Assembly: GCF_902859645.1 (NCBI RefSeq)
Contig: NZ_CADIJR010000006.1
Location: 62,001-126,000 of the forward strand
Source of the DNA: Achromobacter insuavis
GTDB lineage: Bacteria > Pseudomonadota > Gammaproteobacteria > Burkholderiales > Burkholderiaceae_B
Direction of reading: 5' to 3'
DNA length: 64,000 nucleotides
Within the stretch, counting starts at the first letter, position 1. Every line of letters begins with the position of its first letter. Position numbers and translations under genes: made by a program. The notes beneath the pieces were generated by a model, which saw only the letters and a program-made list of their open reading frames with translations, was not told where the DNA came from and made no database searches. Below are positions 9,298 to 18,147 of the stretch, piece after piece.

Positions 9298-10209
9298 ATG
9301 ATAGATCTGCGCAATATCGAGACGTTTTTCTGGGTGGCCACGCTGGGCGGTTTCCGCGCCGCGGCCGAGAAGCTCAACGCCACCCAGCCGGCGATTTCCC
9401 AGCGCATCGCGTCGCTGGAATCGGACCTGGGCATCCGCCTGTTCGACCGCGACGTGCGCGGCATCAAGCTGACCGGCAAGGGCCAGGAGCTGCTGTCGCA
9501 TGCCGAGCGCATGCTGCAGTTGCGCCGCGACATGCAGGAAGCGGCGCGCGCCAAGAGCGTGATGAGCGGCACCCTGCGGCTGGGCGTGTCCGAGACCATC
9601 GTCCACACCTGGCTGCCGACCCTGATGGAGTACCTGCACGACACCTATCCGGCGCTGATGGTCGAGATCCAGGTGGACACCACCACGGTGCTCAAGACCC
9701 AATTGGCCTCGCGCCAGATCGACCTGGCGTTCCTGCTGGGGCCGATGGAAGAGCCGCGCATCGAAAACCTGTACCTGTGCAATTACCCGCTCAGCTGGGT
9801 CGCCAGCCCCAAGCTGAAGGTGGGGCGCCAGCCCATCAGCCTGAAGCGGCTGGGGGAATGGCCGGTCATCACCTATTCGTCCACCACCGATCCGCACCGC
9901 GCGGTGCGGCAGCTGTTGCAGCAGGCCGGCGTGGACGCGCCGCGCATGTACGGCAGCTCGGCGCTGAGCGTGATCGTGCGCATGGCGCTCGATGGCATCG
10001 GCACCGCCGTGATCGCGCCGGTGATCCTGCGCAAGGAGCTGACCCAGGGCGAGCTGCGGGTGCTGGACGTCAAGGCGCCGGCGCTGCCGCCGCTGCACTA
10101 TACCGCCTGCTGGATGCAGGGGCCCGACAGCCAGGTGCCGCGCACCGTGGCCGAGGCCGCCCAGCACATCGCGCGTGAAGAAGCGCTGCGCTATCCGGCA
10201 AAACCCTGA
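9298..10209 (+). CDS. LysR-family transcriptional regulator (paralogue of the one at 2600)
   Basis: 303 residues. The first 60 (MIDLRNIETFFWVATLGGFR...ATQPAISQRIASLES) differ from the LysR at 2600 mainly by conservative changes, and similarity runs to the tail. The effector-domain segments SETIVHTWLPTLMEY and ARGxIDLAFLLGP-like regions are shared. It lies between the amidase and the DUF1445 gene. A 186-base G+C-rich gap separates it from the amidase, so it probably has its own promoter. Two closely similar regulators within 7 kb suggest a local duplication followed by division of labour. Confidence 0.93.
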   Translation: MIDLRNIETFFWVATLGGFRAAAEKLNATQPAISQRIASLESDLGIRLFDRDVRGIKLTGKGQELLSHAERMLQLRRDMQEAARAKSVMSGTLRLGVSETIVHTWLPTLMEYLHDTYPALMVEIQVDTTTVLKTQLASRQIDLAFLLGPMEEPRIENLYLCNYPLSWVASPKLKVGRQPISLKRLGEWPVITYSSTTDPHRAVRQLLQQAGVDAPRMYGSSALSVIVRMALDGIGTAVIAPVILRKELTQGELRVLDVKAPALPPLHYTACWMQGPDSQVPRTVAEAAQHIAREEALRYPAKP

Positions 10210-10311
10210 TAAGGAATTCTGATCGGGGTCTATCGCAACATGTGATTAGACGCAGGGCCCGAGTTCCTGTGCAATGTCTCCCATACCAACACTGGCTCAA
10301 GGGGAATTGAC

Positions 10312-11118
10312 ATGGCATTGGATTCGGCGGCCCGCAGCAGCGTGGAACTGGCGCGCCGCGCAAGGCTCGACGCCCGCAGCGGCAAACTGACCGGCCCCAC
10401 GGCGAACCTGGCTCCCGGCCACGTGCAGGCCAACCTGGCGATCCTGCCGCGCGCGCTGGCGGCGGATTTCCTGCATTTCTGCCAGCGCAATCCCAAGCCG
10501 TGCCCGCTGCTGGCCATGTCCGAGCCGGGCAATCCGTCCTTGCCGGACCTGGGCCAGGACATCGACATCCGCACCGACATCCCGCGTTACCGCGTCTGGC
10601 AGAACGGCGAGCTGGTGGCCGAGCCGACCGACGTGCGCGACGTGTGGCGCGATGACCTGGTGTCGTTCCTGATCGGCTGCTCGTTCTCGTTCGAGGAAGC
10701 CATGCTGGACAACGGCCTGCCGGTGCGCCACATCGAGCAGGGCTGCAACGTGCCGATGTACCGCACCAACATCCCGACCCACGCCGCCGGCGTCTTCGGC
10801 GGTCCGCTGGTGGTGTCGATGCGGCCCTTGAAGGCCGCCGACGCCATCCGCGCCATCCAGGTGACGTCGCGTTTTCCCTCGGTGCACGGCGCGCCGGTGC
10901 ATATCGGCGACCCGGCGTTGATCGGGATTGCCGACATCGACCGGCCGGATTATGGTGACGCCGTGGAGATCCGCGCCGGCGAGATGCCGGTGTTCTGGGC
11001 CTGCGGGGTGACGCCGCAGTCGGTGGTGGCGACGGTGCGCCCTGATTTCTGCATCACCCACGCGCCCGGGCACATGCTGGTCACCGATCTGGTCAACAGC
11101 CGCATGGCCATCCTGTAG
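10312..11118 (+). CDS. DUF1445 protein (YcsI / D-glutamate cyclase family, putative hydro-lyase)
   Basis: 268 residues, cytoplasmic. Family marks are the [14 protein letters not shown] segment, [16 protein letters not shown] with its cysteine, [27 protein letters not shown], and the C-terminal [12 protein letters not shown]...[13 protein letters not shown]. Mammalian DGLUCY of this family converts D-glutamate to 5-oxo-D-proline; bacterial members are annotated as putative hydro-lyases, and Bacillus ycsI sits in the 5-oxoprolinase (pxpABC) operon. AAGGGG precedes the ATG. The link to the amidase/TRAP cluster and to the 5-oxoprolinase at 24180 is an inference. No experimental reaction can be assigned from sequence. 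Confidence 0.88.
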   Translation: MALDSAARSSVELARRARLDARSGKLTGPTANLAPGHVQANLAILPRALAADFLHFCQRNPKPCPLLAMSEPGNPSLPDLGQDIDIRTDIPRYRVWQNGELVAEPTDVRDVWRDDLVSFLIGCSFSFEEAMLDNGLPVRHIEQGCNVPMYRTNIPTHAAGVFGGPLVVSMRPLKAADAIRAIQVTSRFPSVHGAPVHIGDPALIGIADIDRPDYGDAVEIRAGEMPVFWACGVTPQSVVATVRPDFCITHAPGHMLVTDLVNSRMAIL

Positions 11119-11413
11119 GCCACGCTTCGATTCTCAGTCAACCGTCAGCGGAAAACCGCTAGAAATCACAGTCTTTACGTAGTCGCAGCACCGTTACAAA
11201 GCGTCCGCAGCCGGACGCGTCAGCAGCTTTGGTTTTGCCTCCAGAAAGATCCATGACAGGACAAGGGGAAAAGGCGACAAAAGTTCAAGATCCACCGCCC
11301 GCCGGACTAGCGACGGGCGGCGGGTCGCCGCAGGCCCGGATTTCCCGGGCCCGGGGCCGTGCGCCCCGCGTTTTGCATTGCTTTCACAGTGGAATTTCTC
11401 CAGGAGTCAGGTA
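11119..11413 (+). promoter_or_regulatory. 295-base upstream region of the branched-chain-type ABC operon
   Basis: No gene seen. Two hairpins lie in the second half: arms CCGCCCG 11295-11301 / CGGGCGG 11314-11320, and GGCCCG 11333-11338 / CGGGCC 11346-11351. They could belong to a leader or end the preceding transcript. The first half (CTAGAAATCACAGTCTTTACG, about 11158-11180) is the less G+C-rich part and the better promoter candidate, but I could not define hexamers. AGGAG at about 11402 serves the next gene. Confidence 0.4.
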
Positions 11414-12664
11414 ATGAAGATGAAGCTCATTGCGGGTGTCGCCGCGAGTCTGGCGCTGTTGGCCGCCGCGCCGACGCAGGCGCAGGTCAAGACCGTGAAG
11501 ATCGGCGCGATCTATCCCCTGTCCGGCGCGCTGGCGTCCACCGGCGCCGAGATCAAGGCCGCGGTGGAACTGGCCGTGGATATCGTCAATAATCCGCATC
11601 CCGAGCTCGAAGGGATCCCGCTGGCCGCGGGCGCCGGATTGCCGGCGCTGGGCGGGGCCAAGATCGAGGTGGTGTTCGGCGATTCGCAGGGCAAGCCCGA
11701 AGTGGGCCTGGCCGACGCGCAGCGCCTGATCGACCAGGAAAAGGTGGTGGCCCTGACCGGCGCCTACCAGTCGGCCGTCACCAAGACCGCCAGCCGCATC
11801 GCCGAGCAGCGCGGCATTCCCTACCTGAACGGCGAATCCAGCAGCCCGGACCTGACCGAGCGCGGCTACAAGTGGTTCTTCCGCACCTCGCCCAACGACG
11901 ACACCTTCGTCGAGAACATGATGCAGTTCCTGGACGGCGTGAAGGGCACGCCGACCGCCAAGATCGCGGTGGTCTACGAGAACACCGACTTCGGCGTCAA
12001 CACCTACAAGGCGGTCGAGAAGTTCGCCAAGCAGTACAAGCGCGAGGTGGTGGCCAACATCGCCTACAGCGCCGGCTCGGCCTCGGTCACCGCCGAAGTG
12101 CAGAAGCTGGCCGCGGCCAAGCCCGACGTGGCGATCTTCGCCAGCTACACCTCGGACGCCATGCTGTTCGTGCGCACCATGCGCGAAAGCAAGTACGCGC
12201 CGCCGGTGCTGCTGGCCAACGACGCCGGCTTCATCGACTCGCGCTTCGTGCAGGAAGTCGGTCCGCAGGTGCAGGGCGTGCTGACGCGCGACGTGTGGGG
12301 CAACGACGTCGCCGCCGCCAAGGCCGGCCTGAAGAAGATCAACGACATGTACAAGGCCAAGACCGGCAAGGACCTGAACGGCAACAACGCCCGTTCGATG
12401 CAGGGCGTGCTGGTGCTGGCCGATGCCATCAACCGCGCCGGCTCCACCGATCCGGAAGCGATCCGCAAGGCGCTGGCGGCCACCGACCTGGGCGAGTCGC
12501 AAGTGGCCATGCCCTGGGCCGGCGTGAAGTTCGATGACAAGGGCCAGAACACCAAGGGTTCCGGCCTGATCCTGGAACTGAAGGGCTCGTCCTACCAGAC
12601 GGTCTGGCCGGAAAAGTACCGCACCGACAAGACGCTGCCCACGCTGCCGTTCTCCTGGAAGTAA
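11414..12664 (+). CDS. Branched-chain amino-acid-type ABC transporter, substrate-binding protein
   Basis: 416 residues with a Sec signal peptide (MKMKLIAGVAASLALLAAAPTQA). The mature protein has the LivJ/LivK fold of periplasmic receptors: KIGAIYPLSGALASTGAEIKAAVELAV at the start, then GAYQSAVTKTASRIAEQ and a hinge near SSSPDLTERGYKWFFRTSPND. An insertion near residue 65-85 (PELEGIPLAAGAGLPALGGA) is longer than in LivJ and is typical of members that bind ligands other than leucine, so the substrate is uncertain. AGGAG precedes the ATG. Complete permease and ATPase genes follow, separated by a hairpin. Confidence 0.93.
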   Translation: MKMKLIAGVAASLALLAAAPTQAQVKTVKIGAIYPLSGALASTGAEIKAAVELAVDIVNNPHPELEGIPLAAGAGLPALGGAKIEVVFGDSQGKPEVGLADAQRLIDQEKVVALTGAYQSAVTKTASRIAEQRGIPYLNGESSSPDLTERGYKWFFRTSPNDDTFVENMMQFLDGVKGTPTAKIAVVYENTDFGVNTYKAVEKFAKQYKREVVANIAYSAGSASVTAEVQKLAAAKPDVAIFASYTSDAMLFVRTMRESKYAPPVLLANDAGFIDSRFVQEVGPQVQGVLTRDVWGNDVAAAKAGLKKINDMYKAKTGKDLNGNNARSMQGVLVLADAINRAGSTDPEAIRKALAATDLGESQVAMPWAGVKFDDKGQNTKGSGLILELKGSSYQTVWPEKYRTDKTLPTLPFSWK

Positions 12665-12673
12665 TCATCAGCC

Positions 12674-12698
12674 GTGGCGGGCCGCGGGGGCCCGCCAC
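12674..12698 (+). terminator. Intercistronic hairpin between ABC binding protein and LivH-type permease
   Basis: Perfect 10-base arms (GTGGCGGGCC 12674-12683, GGCCCGCCAC 12689-12698) with a 5-base loop, 9 bases after the stop codon. No T-run follows. The position parallels the hairpins at 4944 and 30189. Confidence 0.7.
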
Positions 12699-12709
12699 AG
12701 GAGCACTCC

Positions 12710-13561
12710 ATGTTTGAAGCTCTCTCGGCAGGCCTGTTCAACGGCCTGATCTATGCCGCGGTGGCTGTGGGGCTGGCGCTGATCTGGGGCATCACCGACG
12801 TCATCAACTTCGCCCATGGCGAATTCCTGATGCTCGGCATGTATGCCGCCTATTGGCTATACACCCTGGGTCATATCGACCCCACGCTGTCGGCCCCCCT
12901 GGTCGCCATCGTGCTCGCCTTCGTCGGTTTCCTCACTTATGCGCTGATCATCAAGCGCCTGCAGAAAGGTCCCGCCATGGCGGTGATCCTGGCCACCTTC
13001 GGCCTGGGCCTGGTGCTGCGGCAACTGGCGTTCATCGCTTTCAGCCCCGACTACCGCAGCCTGCCCGACACCCTGGTGTCCGGCAGCGTCACGGTGGCGG
13101 GCATCTCGCTGGGCCGCCCGCAGGTGGTGACCGGCCTGATCGCGCTGGTGGTGGTGGCCGCGCTGTTCGTGCTGGTGTACCGCACGCGCTGGGGCCACGC
13201 CCTGCAGGCGGTGGCCGAAGACCGCCAGGTGGCGGCGCTGGTCGGCATTTCGCCCGACCGCGTCAACGCCCAGGTCTGGATGCTGGGCAGCGCCGCCGTC
13301 GGCCTGGCCGGCGCGCTGCTGACCACGTTCTTCTACGTGTTCCCCTCGGTGGGCACGGTATTCGGCCTGCTGGCCTTCGTGGCGGTCTGCATGGGCGGCT
13401 TCGGCTCGCTGCCGGGCGCCTTCATCGCCGGCATCCTGATCGGGATCATCGAGGCCATGACGGGCTACTTCGTGGCGCCCGCGCTGAAGACGGTCAGCGT
13501 CTTCATCCTCTTCATCCTGGTTCTCTGGTATCGGCCGCGCGGCCTGTTCGGGCGGTGGTGA
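12710..13561 (+). CDS. livH: Branched-chain amino-acid-type ABC transporter permease LivH
   Basis: 283 residues with about eight membrane segments. The start (GLFNGLIYAAVAVGLALIWGITDVINFAHGEFLMLG) is diagnostic of LivH. The cytoplasmic coupling region around AVAEDRQVAALVGISPDRVNAQVW contains the EAA-like loop that docks on the ATPases. It forms a heterodimeric channel with LivM, encoded one base downstream. The ATG at 12710 follows GGAG; an upstream in-frame start lies inside the hairpin and is not used. Confidence 0.95.
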   Translation: MFEALSAGLFNGLIYAAVAVGLALIWGITDVINFAHGEFLMLGMYAAYWLYTLGHIDPTLSAPLVAIVLAFVGFLTYALIIKRLQKGPAMAVILATFGLGLVLRQLAFIAFSPDYRSLPDTLVSGSVTVAGISLGRPQVVTGLIALVVVAALFVLVYRTRWGHALQAVAEDRQVAALVGISPDRVNAQVWMLGSAAVGLAGALLTTFFYVFPSVGTVFGLLAFVAVCMGGFGSLPGAFIAGILIGIIEAMTGYFVAPALKTVSVFILFILVLWYRPRGLFGRW

Positions 13562-13562
13562 C

Positions 13563-14552
13563 ATGACGACGATACAGAAAAAGGACGGCGCGGCCTCGGG
13601 CGTGCCGAAATGGCCGGTGGCCGTGGCCCTGGCGGCGGCGGTGCTGCTGGCGCTGGTGCCGCTGGTGGTGACCGACTCGTTCACCCTGCAGGTGCTGCTG
13701 CTGGCCATCATGTTCGGCGCGCTCGGCGCGTGCTGGAACCTGGTGGGCGGCTTTCTCGGCCGCATCTCGTTCGGCCACGCCGTGTTCGTGGGCGTGGGCG
13801 GCTACACCACCTTGCTGCTGCTGCATCACCTGAAGCTGACGCCGCTGCTCGGCATTCCGCTGGGCGGCCTGATCAGCGCGGCGCTGGCCTGGCTGGTGGG
13901 CGGGCCGACGCTGCGCCTGTCCGGCCACTATTTCGCCATGGCCACCATCGCGCTGCTGCAGATCGGGCTGCTGCTGATGATCAACTGGGACTGGGCCGGC
14001 GGCGCCGTCGGGCTGGAGGCGCCGATCGGCGACGCCGCCTGGATGCTGCTGTTCCGCAGCAAGGTGCCGTACTACTGGATCGCGGTGGGGCTGGCGTTCC
14101 TGACCTTCTGCGCCACGTACTTCCTGGTGCATTCCAAGACCGGCTTCTATTGGCGCGCCATCAACGGCGACGAGGCCGCCTCGCGCAGCCTGGGGGTGCC
14201 GGCGGACCGCTACAAGATGCTGGCGTTCGTGATGTCGGCCGGCATGACCGGCGTCTGGGGCGGCTTCTTCGCCATGTACGTGGGCTTCATCGATCCGGAG
14301 TCCATGTTCAGCCTGACGATGTCGGTGCAGGTGGTGCTGGTCGCCATCCTGGGCGGCGTGGGCACGCTGGTCGGCCCGTGGCTGGGCGCGGCGGTGCTGC
14401 TGCCGCTGTCGGAAGGCACGCGGGTGCTGTGGGGCAGTTCGGGCCTGGGCCTGGACCTGCTGATTTTCGGGTTGGCGATTCTGCTCGTCACCTTGTTCCT
14501 GCCAGGCGGTCTGGTGACATTGAGGAGGCGCCGTGGCTCTGCTCGACGTTAA
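13563..14552 (+). CDS. livM: Branched-chain amino-acid-type ABC transporter permease LivM
   Basis: 329 residues, multi-spanning. The family segments LGACWNLVGGFLGRISFGHAVFVGVGGYTT and the coupling loop AINGDEAASRSLGVPADRYKMLAFVMSAGMTG are visible. It pairs with LivH. The gene begins one base after livH stops and ends 20 bases inside livG, so the three are tightly coupled. The C-terminal tail (GLVTLRRRRGSARR) is strongly basic, as expected for a cytoplasmic end. Confidence 0.95.
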   Translation: MTTIQKKDGAASGVPKWPVAVALAAAVLLALVPLVVTDSFTLQVLLLAIMFGALGACWNLVGGFLGRISFGHAVFVGVGGYTTLLLLHHLKLTPLLGIPLGGLISAALAWLVGGPTLRLSGHYFAMATIALLQIGLLLMINWDWAGGAVGLEAPIGDAAWMLLFRSKVPYYWIAVGLAFLTFCATYFLVHSKTGFYWRAINGDEAASRSLGVPADRYKMLAFVMSAGMTGVWGGFFAMYVGFIDPESMFSLTMSVQVVLVAILGGVGTLVGPWLGAAVLLPLSEGTRVLWGSSGLGLDLLIFGLAILLVTLFLPGGLVTLRRRRGSARR

Positions 14553-15255
14553 GAACCTGACCAAGCGCTTCGGCGGCCTGGTCGCCAACAAGGACATTTC
14601 GCTGTCGGTGGACGCGGGCGAGATCGTCGCCATCATCGGTCCCAACGGCGCCGGCAAGAGCACCCTGTTCAACGGCCTGGTGGGCCATCACGAGCCGACC
14701 TCGGGCACGGTGGCGTTCGCCGGCGAGTCCATGATCGGCCGGCGGCCCGAGCAGGTCGCGGCCATGGGCCTGGTGCGCACCTACCAGATCCCGCGCAGCT
14801 TCGGCCAGATGACGGTGCTGGAGAACGCCATGGTCGGCGCGCTGCTGCGCCATCCGCGCCTGCCCGACGCGCGCCGCGCCTCGGCGCGGGTGCTGGAGCT
14901 GGTGGGACTGGCCGATCGCGCCGACACGCTGGCGGCCGAACTGAACGTGGCGGGGCAGAAGCGGGTCGAGCTGGCGCGCGCGCTGGCGACCGAGCCGCGC
15001 ATGCTGCTGCTGGACGAAGTGGCTGGCGGCCTCAATCCGGCCGAGGCCATCGCGCTGGCCGAGATCCTGCGCGGCATCCACGCCGCCGGGGTCACGCTGA
15101 TCATCGTCGAGCACGTGCTGGAAGTCGTGATGCGGCTGGCGCAACGGGTGCTGGTGTTGAACTTTGGCCAGATGATCGCGGAAGGGGCGCCCCAGGATAT
15201 CGTGCGCCATCCCGCCGTGATCGAGGCTTATCTGGGGAGGAAGCACCGTGCCTGA
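14533..15255 (+). CDS. livG: ABC transporter ATP-binding protein LivG
   Basis: 240 residues. The Walker A motif GPNGAGKST, Q-loop (RTYQIPRSF), an atypical signature (LNVAGQKRVELARAL) and Walker B MLLLDEVAGGLNP match LivG-type ATPases, whose signature commonly deviates from LSGGQ. The start is GTG at 14533 after GAGG, overlapping the end of livM by 20 bases. It powers import through LivH/LivM together with LivF. Confidence 0.94.
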   Translation: MALLDVKNLTKRFGGLVANKDISLSVDAGEIVAIIGPNGAGKSTLFNGLVGHHEPTSGTVAFAGESMIGRRPEQVAAMGLVRTYQIPRSFGQMTVLENAMVGALLRHPRLPDARRASARVLELVGLADRADTLAAELNVAGQKRVELARALATEPRMLLLDEVAGGLNPAEAIALAEILRGIHAAGVTLIIVEHVLEVVMRLAQRVLVLNFGQMIAEGAPQDIVRHPAVIEAYLGRKHRA

Positions 15256-15967
15256 TGTGATGTTGAAGGTCGACAACCTGAGCGTGGCCTACGGCGGCGT
15301 GCAGGCCGTGCGCGACGTGTCGCTGGAAGTGCGCCAGGGGGAAATCGCCGCGCTGCTGGGCGCCAACGGCGCCGGCAAGTCCAGCACGCTGCTGGCCATC
15401 ATCGGTTCGGTCAAGCCCAGGGAAGGGCGGGTCGTCTTCGAAGGGCGCGACATCACCGGAACGCCGCCGGACCAGCTGGTCAAGCAGGGCATCGCGATGA
15501 TTCCGGAAGGCGCGCGGGTGTTCGCGCGCCAGCCGGTCGAGCAGAACCTGCGGCTGGGGGCGTACACCGTGCGCGACGAACGCGTCTACCAGGAGCGGCT
15601 GGACAAGGTCTACGCGCTGTTTCCGCGCCTGAAAGAGCGCCGGGAGCAGCTCGCCGGCACCATGTCCGGCGGCGAACGGCAGATGCTGGCGATCGGCCGC
15701 GCCCTGATGAGCGGGCCGCGGCTGCTGCTGATCGACGAGCCCAGCCTGGGCCTGTCGCCGCTGCTGGTCGAGCAGGTATTCGACGCCCTGGCCGCGTTGA
15801 ACCGCGACGACGGCCTGTCGGTGCTGCTGGTCGAGCAGAATATGACGCAGGCGCTGGAAGTGGCGTCGCGCGCCTACGTCATGCAGAGCGCGCGCATTGC
15901 GCTGTCGGGCGACGCCGCCGAGCTGGCGGCGTCGGACGAGGTGCGCAAGGCGTATCTGGGCATGTAG
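15248..15967 (+). CDS. livF: ABC transporter ATP-binding protein LivF
   Basis: 239 residues with Walker A (GANGAGKSS), signature (MSGGERQMLAIGRAL), Walker B (LLLIDEPSLGLSP) and the H-loop region replaced by LVEQN, all as in LivF. The start is GTG at 15248, overlapping livG by 8 bases, preceded by GGGGAGG. It is the last gene of the operon; a canonical terminator follows at 15992. Confidence 0.94.
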   Translation: MPDVMLKVDNLSVAYGGVQAVRDVSLEVRQGEIAALLGANGAGKSSTLLAIIGSVKPREGRVVFEGRDITGTPPDQLVKQGIAMIPEGARVFARQPVEQNLRLGAYTVRDERVYQERLDKVYALFPRLKERREQLAGTMSGGERQMLAIGRALMSGPRLLLIDEPSLGLSPLLVEQVFDALAALNRDDGLSVLLVEQNMTQALEVASRAYVMQSARIALSGDAAELAASDEVRKAYLGM

Positions 15968-15991
15968 CGCAAGCAGTGAGTTCCGCCAGGG

Positions 15992-16024
15992 AAAAGCCCA
16001 TCGCGTGAGCGATGGGCTTTTTTT
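15992..16024 (+). terminator. Rho-independent terminator after livF
   Basis: A 13-base perfect stem (15992-16004 with 16009-16021), loop GTGA, and a T-run to 16024. Four A residues open the 5' arm, so on the minus strand a short T-run is formed and it may also serve the convergent ABC exporter gene. Confidence 0.93.
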
Positions 16025-16086
16025 GTCAAGCGGCCGAATGCATTTCTCCTGAGCTCGTATCGCGAAACATGCCGGTGAGGCAGGCA

Positions 16087-17934
16087 TCATTTCGATCCAA
16101 ACGTGGGGCAAGAGACTTCCACGATACTTCGGACATAGTCATTCGTTCGAACTAGCTCCGATATATCACCAAAGTCCTCGATTTTTCCTTTTTTGAGAAC
16201 GATTGCTTTCGTGGAAAGGTTCATGGCAGATAGCCTGTGGCTGATCGACAGGATTGTGCAATCACGGAATCTCGAATGCAGGTTCTCCGAGATGGACTTT
16301 TCGGTCAGCACGTCGAGTGAGGATGTTCCTTCGTCGAGGATGACTATCGCTGGTGTCCTGAGAAACAAGCGGGCCAACGCGATACGTTGCCGTTGTCCGC
16401 CGGACACACTGACGCCGCGGTCTCCAAGCTGGGTATCAAGGTCCAGCACCTGTGGCTGTATCGGCAGCCCTGCAAGCGTCAAGGCTTCGATGATCTGGTC
16501 ATCCGTAGCATCGGCCCTGGCTATTTGCATGTTGAAGCGCAGGGTGTCATTGAAGATGCAGACGTCCTGGCTGACCACGCCGATGATCTCATTCAACGTC
16601 GATCTGTTGATGTTCTCGATCTCGCGTTCGAATATGAGGATTCTGCCTTTGTCGGCAGGGTACTCGCCAGTCAGCAGCCGGGCCAAGGTCGATTTTCCCG
16701 AGCCGCTTTCCCCCGTCAGGGTGATCTTGTCGCCCGATTTTATCTTGAGGGAAATGGGCCCCAGCAGGGCTTGCGGCGCTGAGGGATAGGAAAATAGGAC
16801 ATCGTCCATGACGATCGCGTATTCAGATGGGGCGAGTCTCTGAATCCCGGCGGGACGGGCTGGCGGTTGAAAGGTCTGTTCCAGGAACCGCTTGACGCCG
16901 TGCCAGGCCTGCTGCACTTCTCCGAAAGTGCTGCCCAGGAGTTCGATGGGACCGGAAAGAAGGACGACATAGGTGGCGATGAGCACGAAATCGCCAGCAG
17001 TCAGGACTCCATCTCTGGGGTAATGCATGATCCAGTATGCCGACATGCCAAACATAGCGATGAACAGTAGCGAGTTGATTGCCAACATGAACAATGTCAG
17101 GCGCCAGTATCGATTCTGTATGGTTCTATCCGAAGCCAAGGTGTTCTTATAGCGGAGGAAGAATACCGAAAACGCGTTGTATTGCCTTACCGCTGCGATG
17201 TTGATGACAGAGTCGACGAGCGTGGCATAGGACTTTCTGCCCGCTTCCATCACCAGAGTGTGCTGGGGGGAAAGCTGCTTGAGGAACAGGCGGTTGTTGA
17301 GCAGGAACAGGGCTGCATAGAGGAAGAATGTCAGGCCCACCATCGCGCCCAGTTCTCTGGAGACAACGACGACCGCGATGCTCAGTTGGATAAGGGGGGC
17401 GCTTATATTGAATGCGATGTTCCGGACAATGGTGTACAGGTCATTCGTGGCTTGATTGAGTTGTTGCGCAAGGCTGCCCACCGAATGATCCACGAAATAT
17501 TGGGCCTCTCTTTCGCAAAGGTATGTGAAATAGTGCTCGGATACTGTTTCGATGAACTGGATTCTCAACAGGCTTTGCAAGTACAGCGAGGTAGTGTTGA
17601 ACAGTTTCGTGAATGCGATGAAGCCTATATAGATTCCACCCAACCAGGCGATTGCGTGTTGCAACGCCTGGGCGCTCTGCTCCTGGGCGAACAGGTTCGT
17701 CATGTTTGCCAGTAGCAAAGGGGCCAGCGCGGACAGGGTGGATGAAATCAGGGTGATTGACGCTGCACCGGCGAAATACGCCGCCGACCTTCCACGCAAT
17801 CCGCCCTGCATTAACAGTCGGAGCAGGGTTCTTTTGTTCATTGTCATTTCTTTGGACTGGGACGCCTGCTGCAATCCAGACCCGGCATGGGCCATGCCGC
17901 GCGGCTCTTGGGAATCGTTGCTCTTGGTCAGCAA
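16087..17934 (-). CDS. ABC exporter, fused membrane and ATPase domains, substrate unknown
   Basis: 615 residues from a TTG at 17934. It has a six-helix exporter transmembrane domain (about residues 45-345) and an ATPase domain with Walker A GESGSGKST, Q-loop VVSQD, signature VSVSGGQRQR, Walker B IVILDEGTSSLD and H-loop SISHR. No peptidase C39 domain is present. The TTG start is favoured because GAGGA lies 8 bases ahead and a good promoter lies just upstream; ATGs at 17895, 17847 and 17841 are alternatives, the last giving MNKRTLLRLL. G+C is clearly lower than the flanks (29 of 60 in 17101-17160). No substrate, peptide or partner gene is adjacent. It could export a lipid, peptide or drug; transfer from another genome is likely. 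Confidence 0.9.
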   Translation of the reverse strand: MLTKSNDSQEPRGMAHAGSGLQQASQSKEMTMNKRTLLRLLMQGGLRGRSAAYFAGAASITLISSTLSALAPLLLANMTNLFAQEQSAQALQHAIAWLGGIYIGFIAFTKLFNTTSLYLQSLLRIQFIETVSEHYFTYLCEREAQYFVDHSVGSLAQQLNQATNDLYTIVRNIAFNISAPLIQLSIAVVVVSRELGAMVGLTFFLYAALFLLNNRLFLKQLSPQHTLVMEAGRKSYATLVDSVINIAAVRQYNAFSVFFLRYKNTLASDRTIQNRYWRLTLFMLAINSLLFIAMFGMSAYWIMHYPRDGVLTAGDFVLIATYVVLLSGPIELLGSTFGEVQQAWHGVKRFLEQTFQPPARPAGIQRLAPSEYAIVMDDVLFSYPSAPQALLGPISLKIKSGDKITLTGESGSGKSTLARLLTGEYPADKGRILIFEREIENINRSTLNEIIGVVSQDVCIFNDTLRFNMQIARADATDDQIIEALTLAGLPIQPQVLDLDTQLGDRGVSVSGGQRQRIALARLFLRTPAIVILDEGTSSLDVLTEKSISENLHSRFRDCTILSISHRLSAMNLSTKAIVLKKGKIEDFGDISELVRTNDYVRSIVEVSCPTFGSK

Positions 17935-17960
17935 CGCGCCCGTCCTCGATCACAGGCAAG

Positions 17961-17990
17961 AACATAGGGAGAATTGTTCTTGCGAACAAT
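17961..17990 (-). promoter_or_regulatory. Promoter and overlapping dyad upstream of the ABC exporter
   Basis: Read on the minus strand, TTGTTC (17984-17989) and TATGTT (17961-17966) are separated by exactly 17 bases, a good sigma-70 pattern, placing transcription start near 17954. A perfect dyad ATTGTTC-TTGC-GAACAAT (17973-17990) covers the -35 element and is well placed as a repressor site. The leader to the TTG start would be only about 20 bases and contains GAGGA. Confidence 0.6.
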
Positions 17991-18077
17991 GTCATTTCAT
18001 CCTGCTTGTGGAGCTTTTGCTTTGCTTGATGCCGAATCTGGCTATGGGTATCGCCGGAAATCAACGGCGAGGCAAAG

Positions 18078-18109
18078 AAAAAGCCCGTCGCTCGCGCGAC
18101 GGGCTTTTT
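18078..18109 (-). terminator. Rho-independent terminator after the porin gene
   Basis: Perfect 14-base stem (18078-18091 with 18096-18109) and a 4-base loop. The outer five pairs are A:T, giving a T-run on the minus strand downstream of the porin stop at 18148, and also on the plus strand. Confidence 0.9.
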
Positions 18110-18147
18110 GATATGCGGCCGGGGGCGGGCCGTAAGTCGCGAAGGAC

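Noticed and set aside
7735-10167. 810-codon minus-strand frame opposite amidase and LysR
   Set aside because: Low-complexity shadow of well-supported plus-strand genes.
17989-18111. 40-codon plus-strand frame near the ABC exporter promoter, considered as an exported peptide
   Set aside because: It has no ribosome site, runs through the porin terminator hairpin and lacks leader features.
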